From: Sulfuriferula sp047300855
GTDB lineage: Bacteria > Pseudomonadota > Gammaproteobacteria > Burkholderiales > Sulfuriferulaceae
Direction of reading: 5' to 3'
NCBI RefSeq assembly: GCF_047300855.1
Contig: NZ_CP170197.1
Location: 310,001-374,000, forward strand
Length of the DNA: 64,000 nt
Part shown: piece by piece, positions 40,883 through 49,648 of the stretch
How the letters are laid out: every line of letters starts with the position of its first letter
Numbering within the stretch: the first letter of the stretch is position 1
The notes under the pieces: model-generated
Database searches by the model: none
Seen by the model: only the letters and a program-made list of their open reading frames with translations
What the model was told of the DNA's origin: nothing
Program-made: the position numbers and the translations under genes

Positions 40883-42139
40883 ATGGAAGAATTGTTGTTT
40901 CTTGCGCATCGCATTCCCTACCCGCCCAACAAGGGCGACAAGATTCGCTCCTACCACCTGTTGAAGCACCTGACCCAGCGCTACCGTATTCACCTTGGGT
41001 GCTTTGTCGATGACCCCGAAGACTGGCAATACACCAGCCATTTGCAGGCAATCTGCGACGAGACTTTTTTTGCACCGCTCAAACCGCGCCGTGCCAAATT
41101 GAAAAGCCTGGCCGGGCTGGTCAGAGGTACGCCGCTGACGCTGCCCTACTATGCCCATGCAGGGTTGCAGCGCTGGGTAACGCAAACGCTTGCTGCGCGC
41201 AGAGTCTCCAAAGTCCTGATTTTTTCATCGGCGATGGGACAATTCGTGCCGCAGGATCGCGCGTTGCATAGTGTGGTGGATTTTGTCGATGTGGACTCCG
41301 ACAAGTGGACACAATACGCCCAGGCCAAGCGCTGGCCGCTGTCCTGGCTGTACCGGCGCGAAGGCCGCACCCTGCTGGCATGGGAGCGTGATCTGGCGGC
41401 GCGAGCGGATGCAGCGTTGTTTGTATCAGAAGCCGAAGCGCGTCATTTTGCCCAACTCGCTCCGGAATCGGCGGCGCATATCGACTGGTTCAATAACGGC
41501 GTGGATTTCGAATATTTCTCGCCGGATGGCGCCTATCCCAATCCTTATCCGGCAGACAGCCTGCCCCTGGTATTTACCGGCGCCATGGACTACTGGCCGA
41601 ATGTGGATGCGGTGGTATGGTTTGCGCGCGAGATATTCCCCGTCATCCGTGCACGGTATGCTGCGGCACGATTCGTCATCGTCGGCGGGCGCCCAGGGCA
41701 GGTGGTACGGGATTTGGCGCAGCTGCCCAGCGTGACGGTGACAGGTCGCGTCGAGGATGTGCGGCCCTGGTTGCGTCACGCCCGGTTGGCGGTGGCGCCA
41801 TTGCGTATCGCCCGGGGGGTACAGAACAAGGTGCTGGAAGCCATGGCGATGGCGCTGCCGGTAGTCTCCAGTGCGCAGGCGCTGGAGGGCATCCAGGCTG
41901 CACCGGGCTGGGATTTGCTGGTGGCCGACAGCGCAGCCGAATTTGCCGAGCAGGTCATGACGCTATTGGGTGGCGCGCATCCTGATATGGGCGCGGCAGC
42001 GCGCGCCGCCATGCTGGGACATTATGCCTGGCCGGATAATCTGCGCAGGGTGGACGCCCTGCTGGAGCGCCATAATCCTTCACCGATTCAACAACCCACT
42101 GCCGCCAAGGTGGTATCAATCAGGGAACACCGCACATGA
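40883..42139 (+). CDS. XrtA-system family 1-type glycosyltransferase (group 4)
   Basis: A 418-residue GT-B glycosyltransferase. N-terminal LLFLAHRIPYPPNKGDKIRSYHLLKHL matches the sugar-transfer protein found beside exosortase A. The C-terminal donor-binding region has VFTGAMDYWPNVDAVVWFAREIFPVIR and GVQNKVLEAMAMALPVVSS with the E-x7-E-like pattern. It adds a sugar to the lipid-linked repeat on the cytoplasmic face. A GTG one codon upstream is an alternative start; the stop overlaps xrtA by ATGA. Confidence 0.9.
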   Translation: MEELLFLAHRIPYPPNKGDKIRSYHLLKHLTQRYRIHLGCFVDDPEDWQYTSHLQAICDETFFAPLKPRRAKLKSLAGLVRGTPLTLPYYAHAGLQRWVTQTLAARRVSKVLIFSSAMGQFVPQDRALHSVVDFVDVDSDKWTQYAQAKRWPLSWLYRREGRTLLAWERDLAARADAALFVSEAEARHFAQLAPESAAHIDWFNNGVDFEYFSPDGAYPNPYPADSLPLVFTGAMDYWPNVDAVVWFAREIFPVIRARYAAARFVIVGGRPGQVVRDLAQLPSVTVTGRVEDVRPWLRHARLAVAPLRIARGVQNKVLEAMAMALPVVSSAQALEGIQAAPGWDLLVADSAAEFAEQVMTLLGGAHPDMGAAARAAMLGHYAWPDNLRRVDALLERHNPSPIQQPTAAKVVSIREHRT

Positions 42140-43692
42140 GCGCCACCTTGCAACCCGCTGCCGTCGAACCGTCCATGGTGCGTGGCTGGCCTGCCGCCGC
42201 CGCGCTGGCCATTGCCACTGTCGTTGCCTTACTGCTGATTTTTTATTCCACCAGCGCGTCCACGGTGGCGATCTGGGAACGTTCGGAAACCTACACCCAT
42301 GGCTTCCTGATTTTCCCCATCAGCGCCTGGCTGATCTGGCGCCGCCGCAGCGAACTGGCGCGTCTCGCATACCGGCCGGACTGGCGCGGTCTGGTGCTGC
42401 TGTTGCTGCTTTCGGCGGGCTGGCTGTTCGCGCACAGCGGTGGCGTACTGGTGGGCGAGCAACTGATGCTGGTGGCGATGCTGCCGGCGGCAGTGTGGAC
42501 CCTGCTCGGCACCCGCGTGGTGCGTGCCATGGCGTTTCCGCTCGGCTTCCTGCTGCTCGCGGTACCCATGGGCGAGGCGCTGATTCCGCACATGATGACG
42601 TTTACCGCCAATTTCACCGTTAAGGCGCTGCAGTTGACCGGCATGCCGGTTTATCAGGAAGGGACTTTCTTCACCATCCCGAGTGGTGAGTGGTCGGTGG
42701 TGGAGGGCTGCAGCGGCCTGCGCTATCTGATCGCCTCGTTCACGCTGGGCTGCCTGTACGCTTATCTCACATATCGCAGCAATACCCGGCGCATTCTGTT
42801 TGCACTGGCCTCTATCGTGGTGCCGGTGATCGCCAACGGCCTGCGCGCCTACATGATCGTGATGATCGCCGTGCTGTCCGACATGAAGCTGGCGCTGGGC
42901 TTCGACCACCTGATCTACGGCTGGGTGTTTTTCGGTGTGGTGATGCTGCTGCTGTTCTGGATCGGTGGCTTCTGGCGCGAGGATGAAAAATCGATTGTGC
43001 CGTCGGCGCAGGTATTGGCACACGATGCACCCGCCGCACCGCTCAGCCGGGTGGCGCTGGCGGCGCTGCTGAGTATCGGCGTCGCACTCAGCGGCTATGC
43101 CTACGCAGCCTGGCTGGATGGACACACGGTGCTGCCGAATGGCCTGCAGATTGCGCCGCCCGTGCCAGCCAACGGCTGGACGCTGGAAGCCGCACCGTTT
43201 ACCGACTGGCATCCGCACTATGTCGGGCCGGATGCCCAGCGCGCCGTGTATTACCGCAAGGGTACCCAGCAGGTGATGCTGTATCTGGCCTATTACAGTA
43301 CCCAGCGCCAGGGTGCCGAGCAGATTACCAGCCAGAATTACATGATCAGGCAGAAAGATCCTGAGTGGTCGAACCTGGGCGAGACGACGATCGCGCCGGG
43401 TGCAGGCACGCAGCCCGCCGCGGTAATCCAGGCCAGGCTGCGTTCGACGCCGCAACGTTTGCTGGTATGGCGCTGGAACCAGCTGGATGGGCGCGACACC
43501 ACCAATGACTATCTCGCCAAGTGGTTGCTGGCCAGCGCAAGGGTCGTTGGAGCACGCGACGACGGCGCAGCCATTGTGATTGCCACGCCTTATGCCGGCG
43601 ATGTGGAACAGGCGCAACCGGTGCTGCGTGAATTCATGCGCGATATGCAGCCGTCCATCGCTGCCAGCCTCAGGCAAGTCGCACAACCTTGA
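42136..43692 (+). CDS. xrtA: Exosortase A fused to EpsI
   Basis: Exosortase A is a polytopic transpeptidase-like membrane protein that cleaves PEP-CTERM tails and joins the protein to a glycan. The 518-residue protein has about eight membrane segments and the exosortase triad: Cys192 (VVEGCSGLRYLIASF), Arg237 (VIANGLRAYMIVMIA) and His258 (DHLIYGWVFFGVVML). After a membrane segment near residue 305, the rest (about 315-518) is the EpsI domain (GWTLEAAPFTDWHPHY...VYYRKGTQQVMLYLAYYSTQRQGAEQI). No PEP-CTERM substrate is visible in the window. Start overlaps the preceding gene (ATGA). Confidence 0.95.
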   Translation: MSATLQPAAVEPSMVRGWPAAAALAIATVVALLLIFYSTSASTVAIWERSETYTHGFLIFPISAWLIWRRRSELARLAYRPDWRGLVLLLLLSAGWLFAHSGGVLVGEQLMLVAMLPAAVWTLLGTRVVRAMAFPLGFLLLAVPMGEALIPHMMTFTANFTVKALQLTGMPVYQEGTFFTIPSGEWSVVEGCSGLRYLIASFTLGCLYAYLTYRSNTRRILFALASIVVPVIANGLRAYMIVMIAVLSDMKLALGFDHLIYGWVFFGVVMLLLFWIGGFWREDEKSIVPSAQVLAHDAPAAPLSRVALAALLSIGVALSGYAYAAWLDGHTVLPNGLQIAPPVPANGWTLEAAPFTDWHPHYVGPDAQRAVYYRKGTQQVMLYLAYYSTQRQGAEQITSQNYMIRQKDPEWSNLGETTIAPGAGTQPAAVIQARLRSTPQRLLVWRWNQLDGRDTTNDYLAKWLLASARVVGARDDGAAIVIATPYAGDVEQAQPVLREFMRDMQPSIAASLRQVAQP

Positions 43693-44831
43693 GCGCTGCA
43701 AAGGTTCCGCTGATCGTCCATGTCGTGCATCATTTCGCGGTGGGGGGAATGGAGAATGGCATGGTGAATATTCTGAACGGATTGCCGGCTCCCAAATATC
43801 GCCATGCGGTCGTGTGCCTGACTGACTACACGGACTTTGCCAGGCGCATTGTGGCTCAGCCCGTGCCGTTTCATGCGTTGCACAAAAAACCGGGACGGGA
43901 TATTTCAATCTACCCGAAATTATGGCGCAAGTTGCGCGAGCTGCAGCCGGACCTGGTGCACACGCGCAACCTGTCGGCGCTGGAAGGGCAGTTCGTCGCC
44001 GCCGCCGCCGGGGTGCGGCGGCGTATTCATGGCGAACACGGGCGCGACGTGTTCGACCTGCATGGCAGCAACCGCAAATACAACCTGTTGCGGCGTGCGG
44101 CACGCCCGCTGGTGGGGCATTACATCACTGTAAGCCGCGACCTGCAGACGTGGCTGCAAGCCACGGTGGGCGTGCCGGCCAGCCGCATTACCCAGGTCTA
44201 CAGCGGCGTGGACAGCACGCGCTTTCATCCGCGCGCAGGGCAGCGCAGCGGCTTGCCGGCAGGCTTTGCTCCGGATGATGCAGTGGTGTTCGGTAGCGTC
44301 GGGCGCATGGCCGAAGTAAAGGATTATCCGACGCTGGTGCGTGCTTTTTTGCGCTTACTGGAATTACACCCGCAAGCACGGCAACGGGCGCGCCTGGTGA
44401 TTGTGGGCGAGGGGGTTGCGCGCATCCCGTGCCTGGAACTGTTGCGCGCTGCGGGAGCTGAAGCACTGGCCTGGCTGCCGGGCGAACGCGCTGACATCCC
44501 TGAGCTGATGCGTGCCATGGACGTATTCGTGTTGCCGTCGCTGGGGGAAGGTATTTCCAACACCATTCTGGAGGCACAAGCCAGCGGTCTGCCGGTGATC
44601 GCCACGGCCGTCGGGGGCAACGTGGAACTGGTGCAGACCGGCAGCAATGGCGTATTGGTTAATGTGGGCGATGTGGAGACGATGGCACGCGCCTTGCTGA
44701 GCTATTTTGATGACCCGGCACGGGCAGGCCGTCAGGGACAGGCTGCGCGCCAGCAAATTGAGCGTCAATTCAGCCTGGAGTCGATGACGCAGGCTTACGA
44801 ACAGGTGTATGACCAAGTGTTGCGTACCTGA
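43689..44831 (+). CDS. XrtA-system glycosyltransferase (family 4)
   Basis: A 380-residue GT-B glycosyltransferase. It starts at TTG 43689, overlapping the xrtA stop. PLIVHVVHHFAVGGMENGMVNILN at the N-terminus is the exosortase-locus type. The donor domain shows FGSVGRMAEVKDYPTLVRAFLRLL, then LGEGISNTILEAQASGLPVIATAVGGNVELVQ, the E-x7-E retaining motif. It probably adds one sugar of the repeat unit. 51 bp separate it from the amidotransferase gene. Confidence 0.92.
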   Translation: MSAAKVPLIVHVVHHFAVGGMENGMVNILNGLPAPKYRHAVVCLTDYTDFARRIVAQPVPFHALHKKPGRDISIYPKLWRKLRELQPDLVHTRNLSALEGQFVAAAAGVRRRIHGEHGRDVFDLHGSNRKYNLLRRAARPLVGHYITVSRDLQTWLQATVGVPASRITQVYSGVDSTRFHPRAGQRSGLPAGFAPDDAVVFGSVGRMAEVKDYPTLVRAFLRLLELHPQARQRARLVIVGEGVARIPCLELLRAAGAEALAWLPGERADIPELMRAMDVFVLPSLGEGISNTILEAQASGLPVIATAVGGNVELVQTGSNGVLVNVGDVETMARALLSYFDDPARAGRQGQAARQQIERQFSLESMTQAYEQVYDQVLRT

Positions 44832-44882
44832 CAATAATGACGAACCGTCACGCAATGACGGCTAAACGAGGACAGTTTTACC

Positions 44883-46817
44883 ATGTGCGGAATCGCCGGA
44901 ATTTTTGACTTGACGGGTGTGCGTCCGATCGACCGGGCACTGCTGTCGCACATCAACGATATCCAGTCGCATCGCGGGCCGGACGAGGCGGGGTTGCACA
45001 TCGAGCCGGGCGTCGGGCTGGGCCACCGGCGCCTGTCCATCATTGATATCGCCAGCGGCCAGCAGCCGCTGTTCAATGAGGACGGCAGCGTGGTGGTGGT
45101 GTTCAACGGCGAGATTTACAACTTCGTCGACCTGATCCCGCAGTTGCAAAGCCTCGGCCACACCTTCCGTACCCGCTCTGATACCGAGGTCATCGTGCAC
45201 GCCTGGGAAGAATGGGGCGAAGCCTGTGTCGAGCATTTTCGCGGCATGTTTGCCTTTGCGTTATGGGATCGCAATCGCCAGACTTTTTTCCTGGCGCGCG
45301 ACCGCATGGGGGTGAAGCCGCTCTACTATGCACTGCTCGACAACGGCTGCTTCGTGTTCGGTTCGGAACTGAAAACGCTCACCGCCCACCCCGATTTCAA
45401 GCGCGAATTTGATGCCTTGGCGATCGAAGACTACTTCGGCTACGGCTATGTGCCCGAGCCGCGCACCATTTACCGGCAGGCGCTGAAGCTGTCGCCCGGC
45501 CATACGCTCACCTTGCAGCGTGGCAAAAGCTTGCCCGAGCCGCGCCAGTTCTGGGACATCCCGTTTACCCCGCTGCCACCCATGCGTGAAGACGACGCTG
45601 CCGAAGAAACCGTGGCGCGCCTGCGCGAAGCCGTGAAAATCCGTATGGTGGCGGAAGTGCCGCTGGGCGCTTTCCTGTCCGGTGGTGTGGATTCCTCCGC
45701 CATCGTGGCGATGATGGCGGATCTGTCCGATGCGCCGGTCAACACCTGCTCGATTTCCTTCGGCGATCCCAAATACAACGAAGCCGAATACGCCCAGCAG
45801 GTGGCCACGCGTTATCAGACTGCGCACCGCGTGGGTCAGGTCGAGGCCGATGATTTTTCGCTGATCGACGAGCTGGCGCATCTCTACGACGAACCGTATG
45901 CGGACAGCTCCGCCATGCCCACTTACCGGGTATGCGAACTGGCACGCAAGAACGTCACCGTGGCGCTGTCCGGCGACGGCGGCGACGAGAATTTCGCCGG
46001 TTACCGGCGCTACCGCTGGCACGGCTACGAAGAGAAAATGCGCGCACTGTTGCCGCTGGGCATGCGCCGTCCGCTGTTCGGCCTGCTCGGCCGCATCTAC
46101 CCCAAAGCCGACTGGGCGCCGAAAGTATTACGTGCCAAGACCACCTTCGAGGCGATGGCGCGCGATAGCGTGGAAGGCTATTTTCACGGCGTGTCGGTGT
46201 GCAGCAATGCGCTGCGCGCGCAACTGTTTTCGGACGATCTCAAGCGCCAGCTGCAAGGCTATTCGGCGGTGGAAGTGCTGCGCCGCCACGACGCCAGCAA
46301 CCCCGGCCGCGACGCGGTGTCGCGGGTGCAGTACCTGGACATGAAAACCTACCTGCCCGGCGACATCCTCACCAAGGTGGACCGCGCCAGCATGGCGCAC
46401 GCGCTGGAAGTGCGCGTGCCGCTGCTCGATCACCAGCTGGTGGAATGGGTGTCGGGCCTGCCGGTGGGCATGAAGCTCAAGGGAAGCGAGGGCAAGCACA
46501 TTTTCAAATATGCTCTGCAACCATACCTGCCGCACGATATTCTGTATCGCAAGAAAATGGGTTTTTCGATTCCGCTGTCCGAGTGGTTTCGCGGACCTCT
46601 GTTACAGCGTTTACGCAGCGCCGTATTGTCGCCGCGCCTGCTCGACACCGGCCTGTTCAATGCAGCGTTTCTCAGGGAAATGGTTGATCAGCACGCCAGC
46701 GGACGACGCGATTACGGGGCGGCATTGTGGTCGGTGCTGATGTTCGAGGCTTTTTTGCGCAACCAGGAAAACCTCGGTACAGGTCACGTGGAAATGGCTC
46801 AGGCGGCAGCGCGATGA
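44883..46817 (+). CDS. XrtA-system amidotransferase / asparagine synthetase-like 1
   Basis: A 644-residue asparagine-synthetase family enzyme. It starts MCGIAGIFD, so Cys2 is available as the glutaminase nucleophile. HRGPDEAG, GLGHRRLSIIDI and NGEIYNF complete the N-terminal domain; the synthetase domain has the PP-loop LSGGVDSSAIVAMM near residue 262 and SGDGGDENFAGYRRY near 370. In exosortase loci it is thought to amidate a sugar carboxylate (for example an uronic acid) of the polymer rather than aspartate. Its last four bases overlap the next gene. Confidence 0.93.
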   Translation: MCGIAGIFDLTGVRPIDRALLSHINDIQSHRGPDEAGLHIEPGVGLGHRRLSIIDIASGQQPLFNEDGSVVVVFNGEIYNFVDLIPQLQSLGHTFRTRSDTEVIVHAWEEWGEACVEHFRGMFAFALWDRNRQTFFLARDRMGVKPLYYALLDNGCFVFGSELKTLTAHPDFKREFDALAIEDYFGYGYVPEPRTIYRQALKLSPGHTLTLQRGKSLPEPRQFWDIPFTPLPPMREDDAAEETVARLREAVKIRMVAEVPLGAFLSGGVDSSAIVAMMADLSDAPVNTCSISFGDPKYNEAEYAQQVATRYQTAHRVGQVEADDFSLIDELAHLYDEPYADSSAMPTYRVCELARKNVTVALSGDGGDENFAGYRRYRWHGYEEKMRALLPLGMRRPLFGLLGRIYPKADWAPKVLRAKTTFEAMARDSVEGYFHGVSVCSNALRAQLFSDDLKRQLQGYSAVEVLRRHDASNPGRDAVSRVQYLDMKTYLPGDILTKVDRASMAHALEVRVPLLDHQLVEWVSGLPVGMKLKGSEGKHIFKYALQPYLPHDILYRKKMGFSIPLSEWFRGPLLQRLRSAVLSPRLLDTGLFNAAFLREMVDQHASGRRDYGAALWSVLMFEAFLRNQENLGTGHVEMAQAAAR

Positions 46818-48034
46818 AAATCCTGCACATCCTCGACCATTCCATTCCGCTGCACTCGGGCTACACTTTTCGTACCGCCGCGATCCTGCGCGAGCAGCGT
46901 AAGCGCGGCTGGGACACAGAACACCTCACCAGTCCCAAGCAGATCAACTGCAAGATGGCCGAGGAGGTGGTGGACGGGCTGCATTTCTACCGTACGCCGC
47001 CCGTCACCGGCTTGCGGGCACGGCTGCCGTTTTTCAATATGATCGCGCTGATGAATGCGACGGAGCGGCGCCTGCGCGAAGTAGTGGAACGCGAGAAACC
47101 TGATGTTCTGCATGCCCATTCACCGGCGCTCAACGCGTTGCCCGCGATTCGCGTCGGACGCGCACTGAATATTCCGGTGGTGTACGAAATTCGCGCCTTC
47201 TGGGAAGACGCGGCAGTGGATCACGGCACCAGTGCCGAGTGGGGGCCGCGCTACCGGCTGAGCCGCTCGCTGGAAACCTGGGCGGTGCAGCATGCCGATG
47301 CGGTGACGACCATTTGCGAGGGGCTGCGCAGCGACCTCGCGGCGCGCAAGGGGGTGGCAGCAGAAAAAATCACCGTCATTCCGAATGCGGTGGATATCGA
47401 GAAATTCACCGCGAGCGGCGTGGCGGATGCCGCACTCAAGGCGCAGCTCGGTCTGCAAGGCAAACAGGTATTGGGTTTTCTCGGCTCGTTCTACGCCTAC
47501 GAAGGCCTGAACCTGCTGCTTGACGCGCTGCCGCTGATGCTGCAAAGCAATCCCGATGTGCGGGTGCTGCTGGTGGGTGGCGGGCCGCAGGAAGATGCGC
47601 TCAAGGCGCAGGCCGCGCACTTGGGTGTGGCGGACAAGGTGGTGTTCTGCGGACGCGTGCCGCATGATCAGGTGCAGCGTTATTATGACCTCGTCGACGT
47701 GCTGGTCTATCCGCGTCTGTCCATGCGGCTGACTGAACTGGTCACGCCATTGAAGCCGCTGGAAGCGATGGCGCAAGGGCGGGTACTGGTGGCGTCCGAC
47801 GTGGGAGGGCATAAGGAACTGATCCGCGACGGCGAAACCGGCGTGCTGTTCCGCGCCGGCGACGCGACCGATCTGGCTGCAAAAGTGCTCGGCTTGCTCA
47901 ATGCGCCGGCGCGCTGGCCGCAACTCGCCGCCAATGGCCGCCGTTTTGTCGAAACCGAGCGCAACTGGGCAGTCAGCGTGGCGCGCTATGAAGCCGTCTA
48001 CGACTACGCCAAACGTCAGACCTTGTTGCCATGA
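46814..48034 (+). CDS. XrtA-system glycosyltransferase
   Basis: A 406-residue GT-B glycosyltransferase, starting at the ATG 46814 with MKILHILDHSIPLHSGYTFRTAAILREQR, the N-terminus of the third exosortase-linked transferase type. The donor-binding half shows VLGFLGSFYAYEGLNLLLDALPLML and LVTPLKPLEAMAQGRVLVASDVGGHKELI. The start overlaps the preceding stop (ATGA). The gene ends just before the second CACAGAG repeat. Confidence 0.9.
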   Translation: MKILHILDHSIPLHSGYTFRTAAILREQRKRGWDTEHLTSPKQINCKMAEEVVDGLHFYRTPPVTGLRARLPFFNMIALMNATERRLREVVEREKPDVLHAHSPALNALPAIRVGRALNIPVVYEIRAFWEDAAVDHGTSAEWGPRYRLSRSLETWAVQHADAVTTICEGLRSDLAARKGVAAEKITVIPNAVDIEKFTASGVADAALKAQLGLQGKQVLGFLGSFYAYEGLNLLLDALPLMLQSNPDVRVLLVGGGPQEDALKAQAAHLGVADKVVFCGRVPHDQVQRYYDLVDVLVYPRLSMRLTELVTPLKPLEAMAQGRVLVASDVGGHKELIRDGETGVLFRAGDATDLAAKVLGLLNAPARWPQLAANGRRFVETERNWAVSVARYEAVYDYAKRQTLLP

Positions 48035-48051
48035 AGCAGGGAGAAACATTG

Positions 48052-48222
48052 AGCCACAGAGGACGCCGAGATCACGGAGAAAACATTCGCGTGCGAATTA
48101 CGGGGGGAGGATACGTACTTGCATTATTGAGCCATTTTTGCGAGTTGGGTGACAAGTTATTCATCCCTGCGGCCCTCATTTTCTCTGTGCTGTTCTCTGT
48201 GCGCTCTGTGTCCTCCGTGGCT
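48052..48222. repeat. CACAGAG inverted-repeat element, copy 2 (expanded)
   Basis: AGCCACAGAG at 48052 is mirrored by CTCCGTGGCT ending at 48222. The arms carry GATCACGGAG on the left and TTCTCTGTG, GCTCTGTG units on the right. Unlike copies 1 and 3 it encloses about 90 bp of extra sequence between arms. It fills most of the gap between two glycosyltransferase genes. Confidence 0.75.
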
Positions 48223-48242
48223 AAAGAATTAAGGTATTGTGC

Positions 48243-49499
48243 ATGAAACCCCGCCTGGTGGTGTTCTCCACGCTGTTCCCGCATGCAGGCGCGCCCAATG
48301 CCGGTCCGTTCATCCGCGAGCGCATGTTCCGCGTGGGTGAGGTGTTGCCGCTCACCGTGGTGTCGCCGCAGCCGTGGTTTCCTGGACAATCGCTGCTGCG
48401 GCGCTGGAAGCCGCATTTTCGCCCGTCCGCGCTTCGCCACGAAAGCCAGCACGGCATCGAAGTGTTGCACCCGCGTTTCTTTTCGGTGCCGGGCGCATTC
48501 AAACAACTGGATGGCCTGTTCATGGCGTTGGGAAGTTATTTCATCCTGAAGAAATTGCGTCGCGCCGGCAAGCTCGACATCCTGGACGCCCACTTTGCCT
48601 ACCCCGACGGCTATGCCGCCACGCTGCTGGGCAAATGGCTGGGCGTGCCGGTGACCATCACGCTGCGCGGCACCGAAGTACCCCATTCCAGAAATGCAAA
48701 GCTGCGCCCGCTGCTGGTGCGCGCGCTGGCACGTGCGACGCGGGTATTTGCAGTGTCCGATTCGCTACGCCGCCATGCCATTGATCTGGGTATCCCTGGA
48801 GACAAAATCCGCGTGGTGGGCAACGGTGTGGATAACGATAAATTTCATCCGGTCGCCCGTAGCGAAGCGCGTGCTCAATTGGGCATAGCCGCTGATGCAC
48901 CGGTGTTGATTTCGGTAGGCGGGCTGGTCGAGCGCAAGGGTTTTCATCGTGTCATCGCATGTCTGCCGGAATTGAAACTGCGCTTCCCCGGACTGGTTTA
49001 CCTCATCGTCGGCGGTGCCGGTGCCGAGGGCAACGTGCGCGCCGAGCTCGAGCAGCAGGTAGCGGCGCTGGGTCTGCAGGATACGGTGCGCTTTCTCGGC
49101 ATCATCCCCGCCGCATCGCTGAAATGGCCGCTGTCGGCCGCCGACGTGTTCGTGCTGTCGACGCGCAACGAAGGCTGGGCCAATGTGTTTCTGGAAGCGA
49201 TGGCGTGCGGTCTGCCGGTGATTTCGACGGACGTCGGTGGTAATGCCGAAGTGGTGTGCCGCGACGAGCTGGGCATGATCGTGCCGTTCGGAGACCATAC
49301 TGCCTTGAGCACTGCCCTCATGGCAGCGCTGGGAAAAGACTGGGATCGTCCAGCCATCCTTGCCTACGCGCGCGACAACGACTGGCAAAAGCGCGTGGCC
49401 GTGCTGGTGGAGGAATTCAACACGATTCATGCGCTTGCGTTGTCTACACGAACATCCGCACAGCGAGTGAGTCTTGGTAATGGAGGACATCTTGGCTAG
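48243..49499 (+). CDS. Glycosyltransferase (family 4)
   Basis: A 418-residue GT-B glycosyltransferase from the ATG at 48243. It starts KPRLVVFSTLFPHAGAPNAGPFIRERMF, continues with DAHFAYPDGYAATLLGKWLGVPVTITLRGTEVPH and ends with the donor-binding VLISVGGLVERKGFHRVI and NEGWANVFLEAMACGLPVISTDVGGNAEVV segments. The specificity is unknown. It lies immediately after repeat copy 2, so it may be less tightly linked to the upstream operon. Confidence 0.9.
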   Translation: MKPRLVVFSTLFPHAGAPNAGPFIRERMFRVGEVLPLTVVSPQPWFPGQSLLRRWKPHFRPSALRHESQHGIEVLHPRFFSVPGAFKQLDGLFMALGSYFILKKLRRAGKLDILDAHFAYPDGYAATLLGKWLGVPVTITLRGTEVPHSRNAKLRPLLVRALARATRVFAVSDSLRRHAIDLGIPGDKIRVVGNGVDNDKFHPVARSEARAQLGIAADAPVLISVGGLVERKGFHRVIACLPELKLRFPGLVYLIVGGAGAEGNVRAELEQQVAALGLQDTVRFLGIIPAASLKWPLSAADVFVLSTRNEGWANVFLEAMACGLPVISTDVGGNAEVVCRDELGMIVPFGDHTALSTALMAALGKDWDRPAILAYARDNDWQKRVAVLVEEFNTIHALALSTRTSAQRVSLGNGGHLG

Positions 49500-49501
49500 A
49501 G

Positions 49502-49562
49502 GCCTGTCCGGCAGCGCTTCGATTCGCAACGGAAACGCCGTAGTATGGCGGGTCGGACAGGC
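49502..49562. repeat. Inverted-repeat-bounded segment before the AMP-ligase gene
   Basis: A 9-bp perfect inverted repeat GCCTGTCCG (49502-49510) and CGGACAGGC (49554-49562) encloses 43 bp, starting two bases after the preceding stop. The inside shows no T-tract. It could form a stem around a structured RNA or be a regulator site; no known riboswitch core was recognised. Confidence 0.35.
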
Positions 49563-49648
49563 ACGTCAGTACACGGTCCTGAATAAACTGCTGCATGCAT
49601 CATTTTTACGCGCTGTTTCCAGCGTTGTCTGAACGGAACGCGCATCCC

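Noticed and set aside
42229..44103. 624-codon open frame antisense to xrtA and the next transferase
   Set aside because: Spans two recognised genes, rich in His/Gln/Arg, no domain; a shadow of GC-rich coding.
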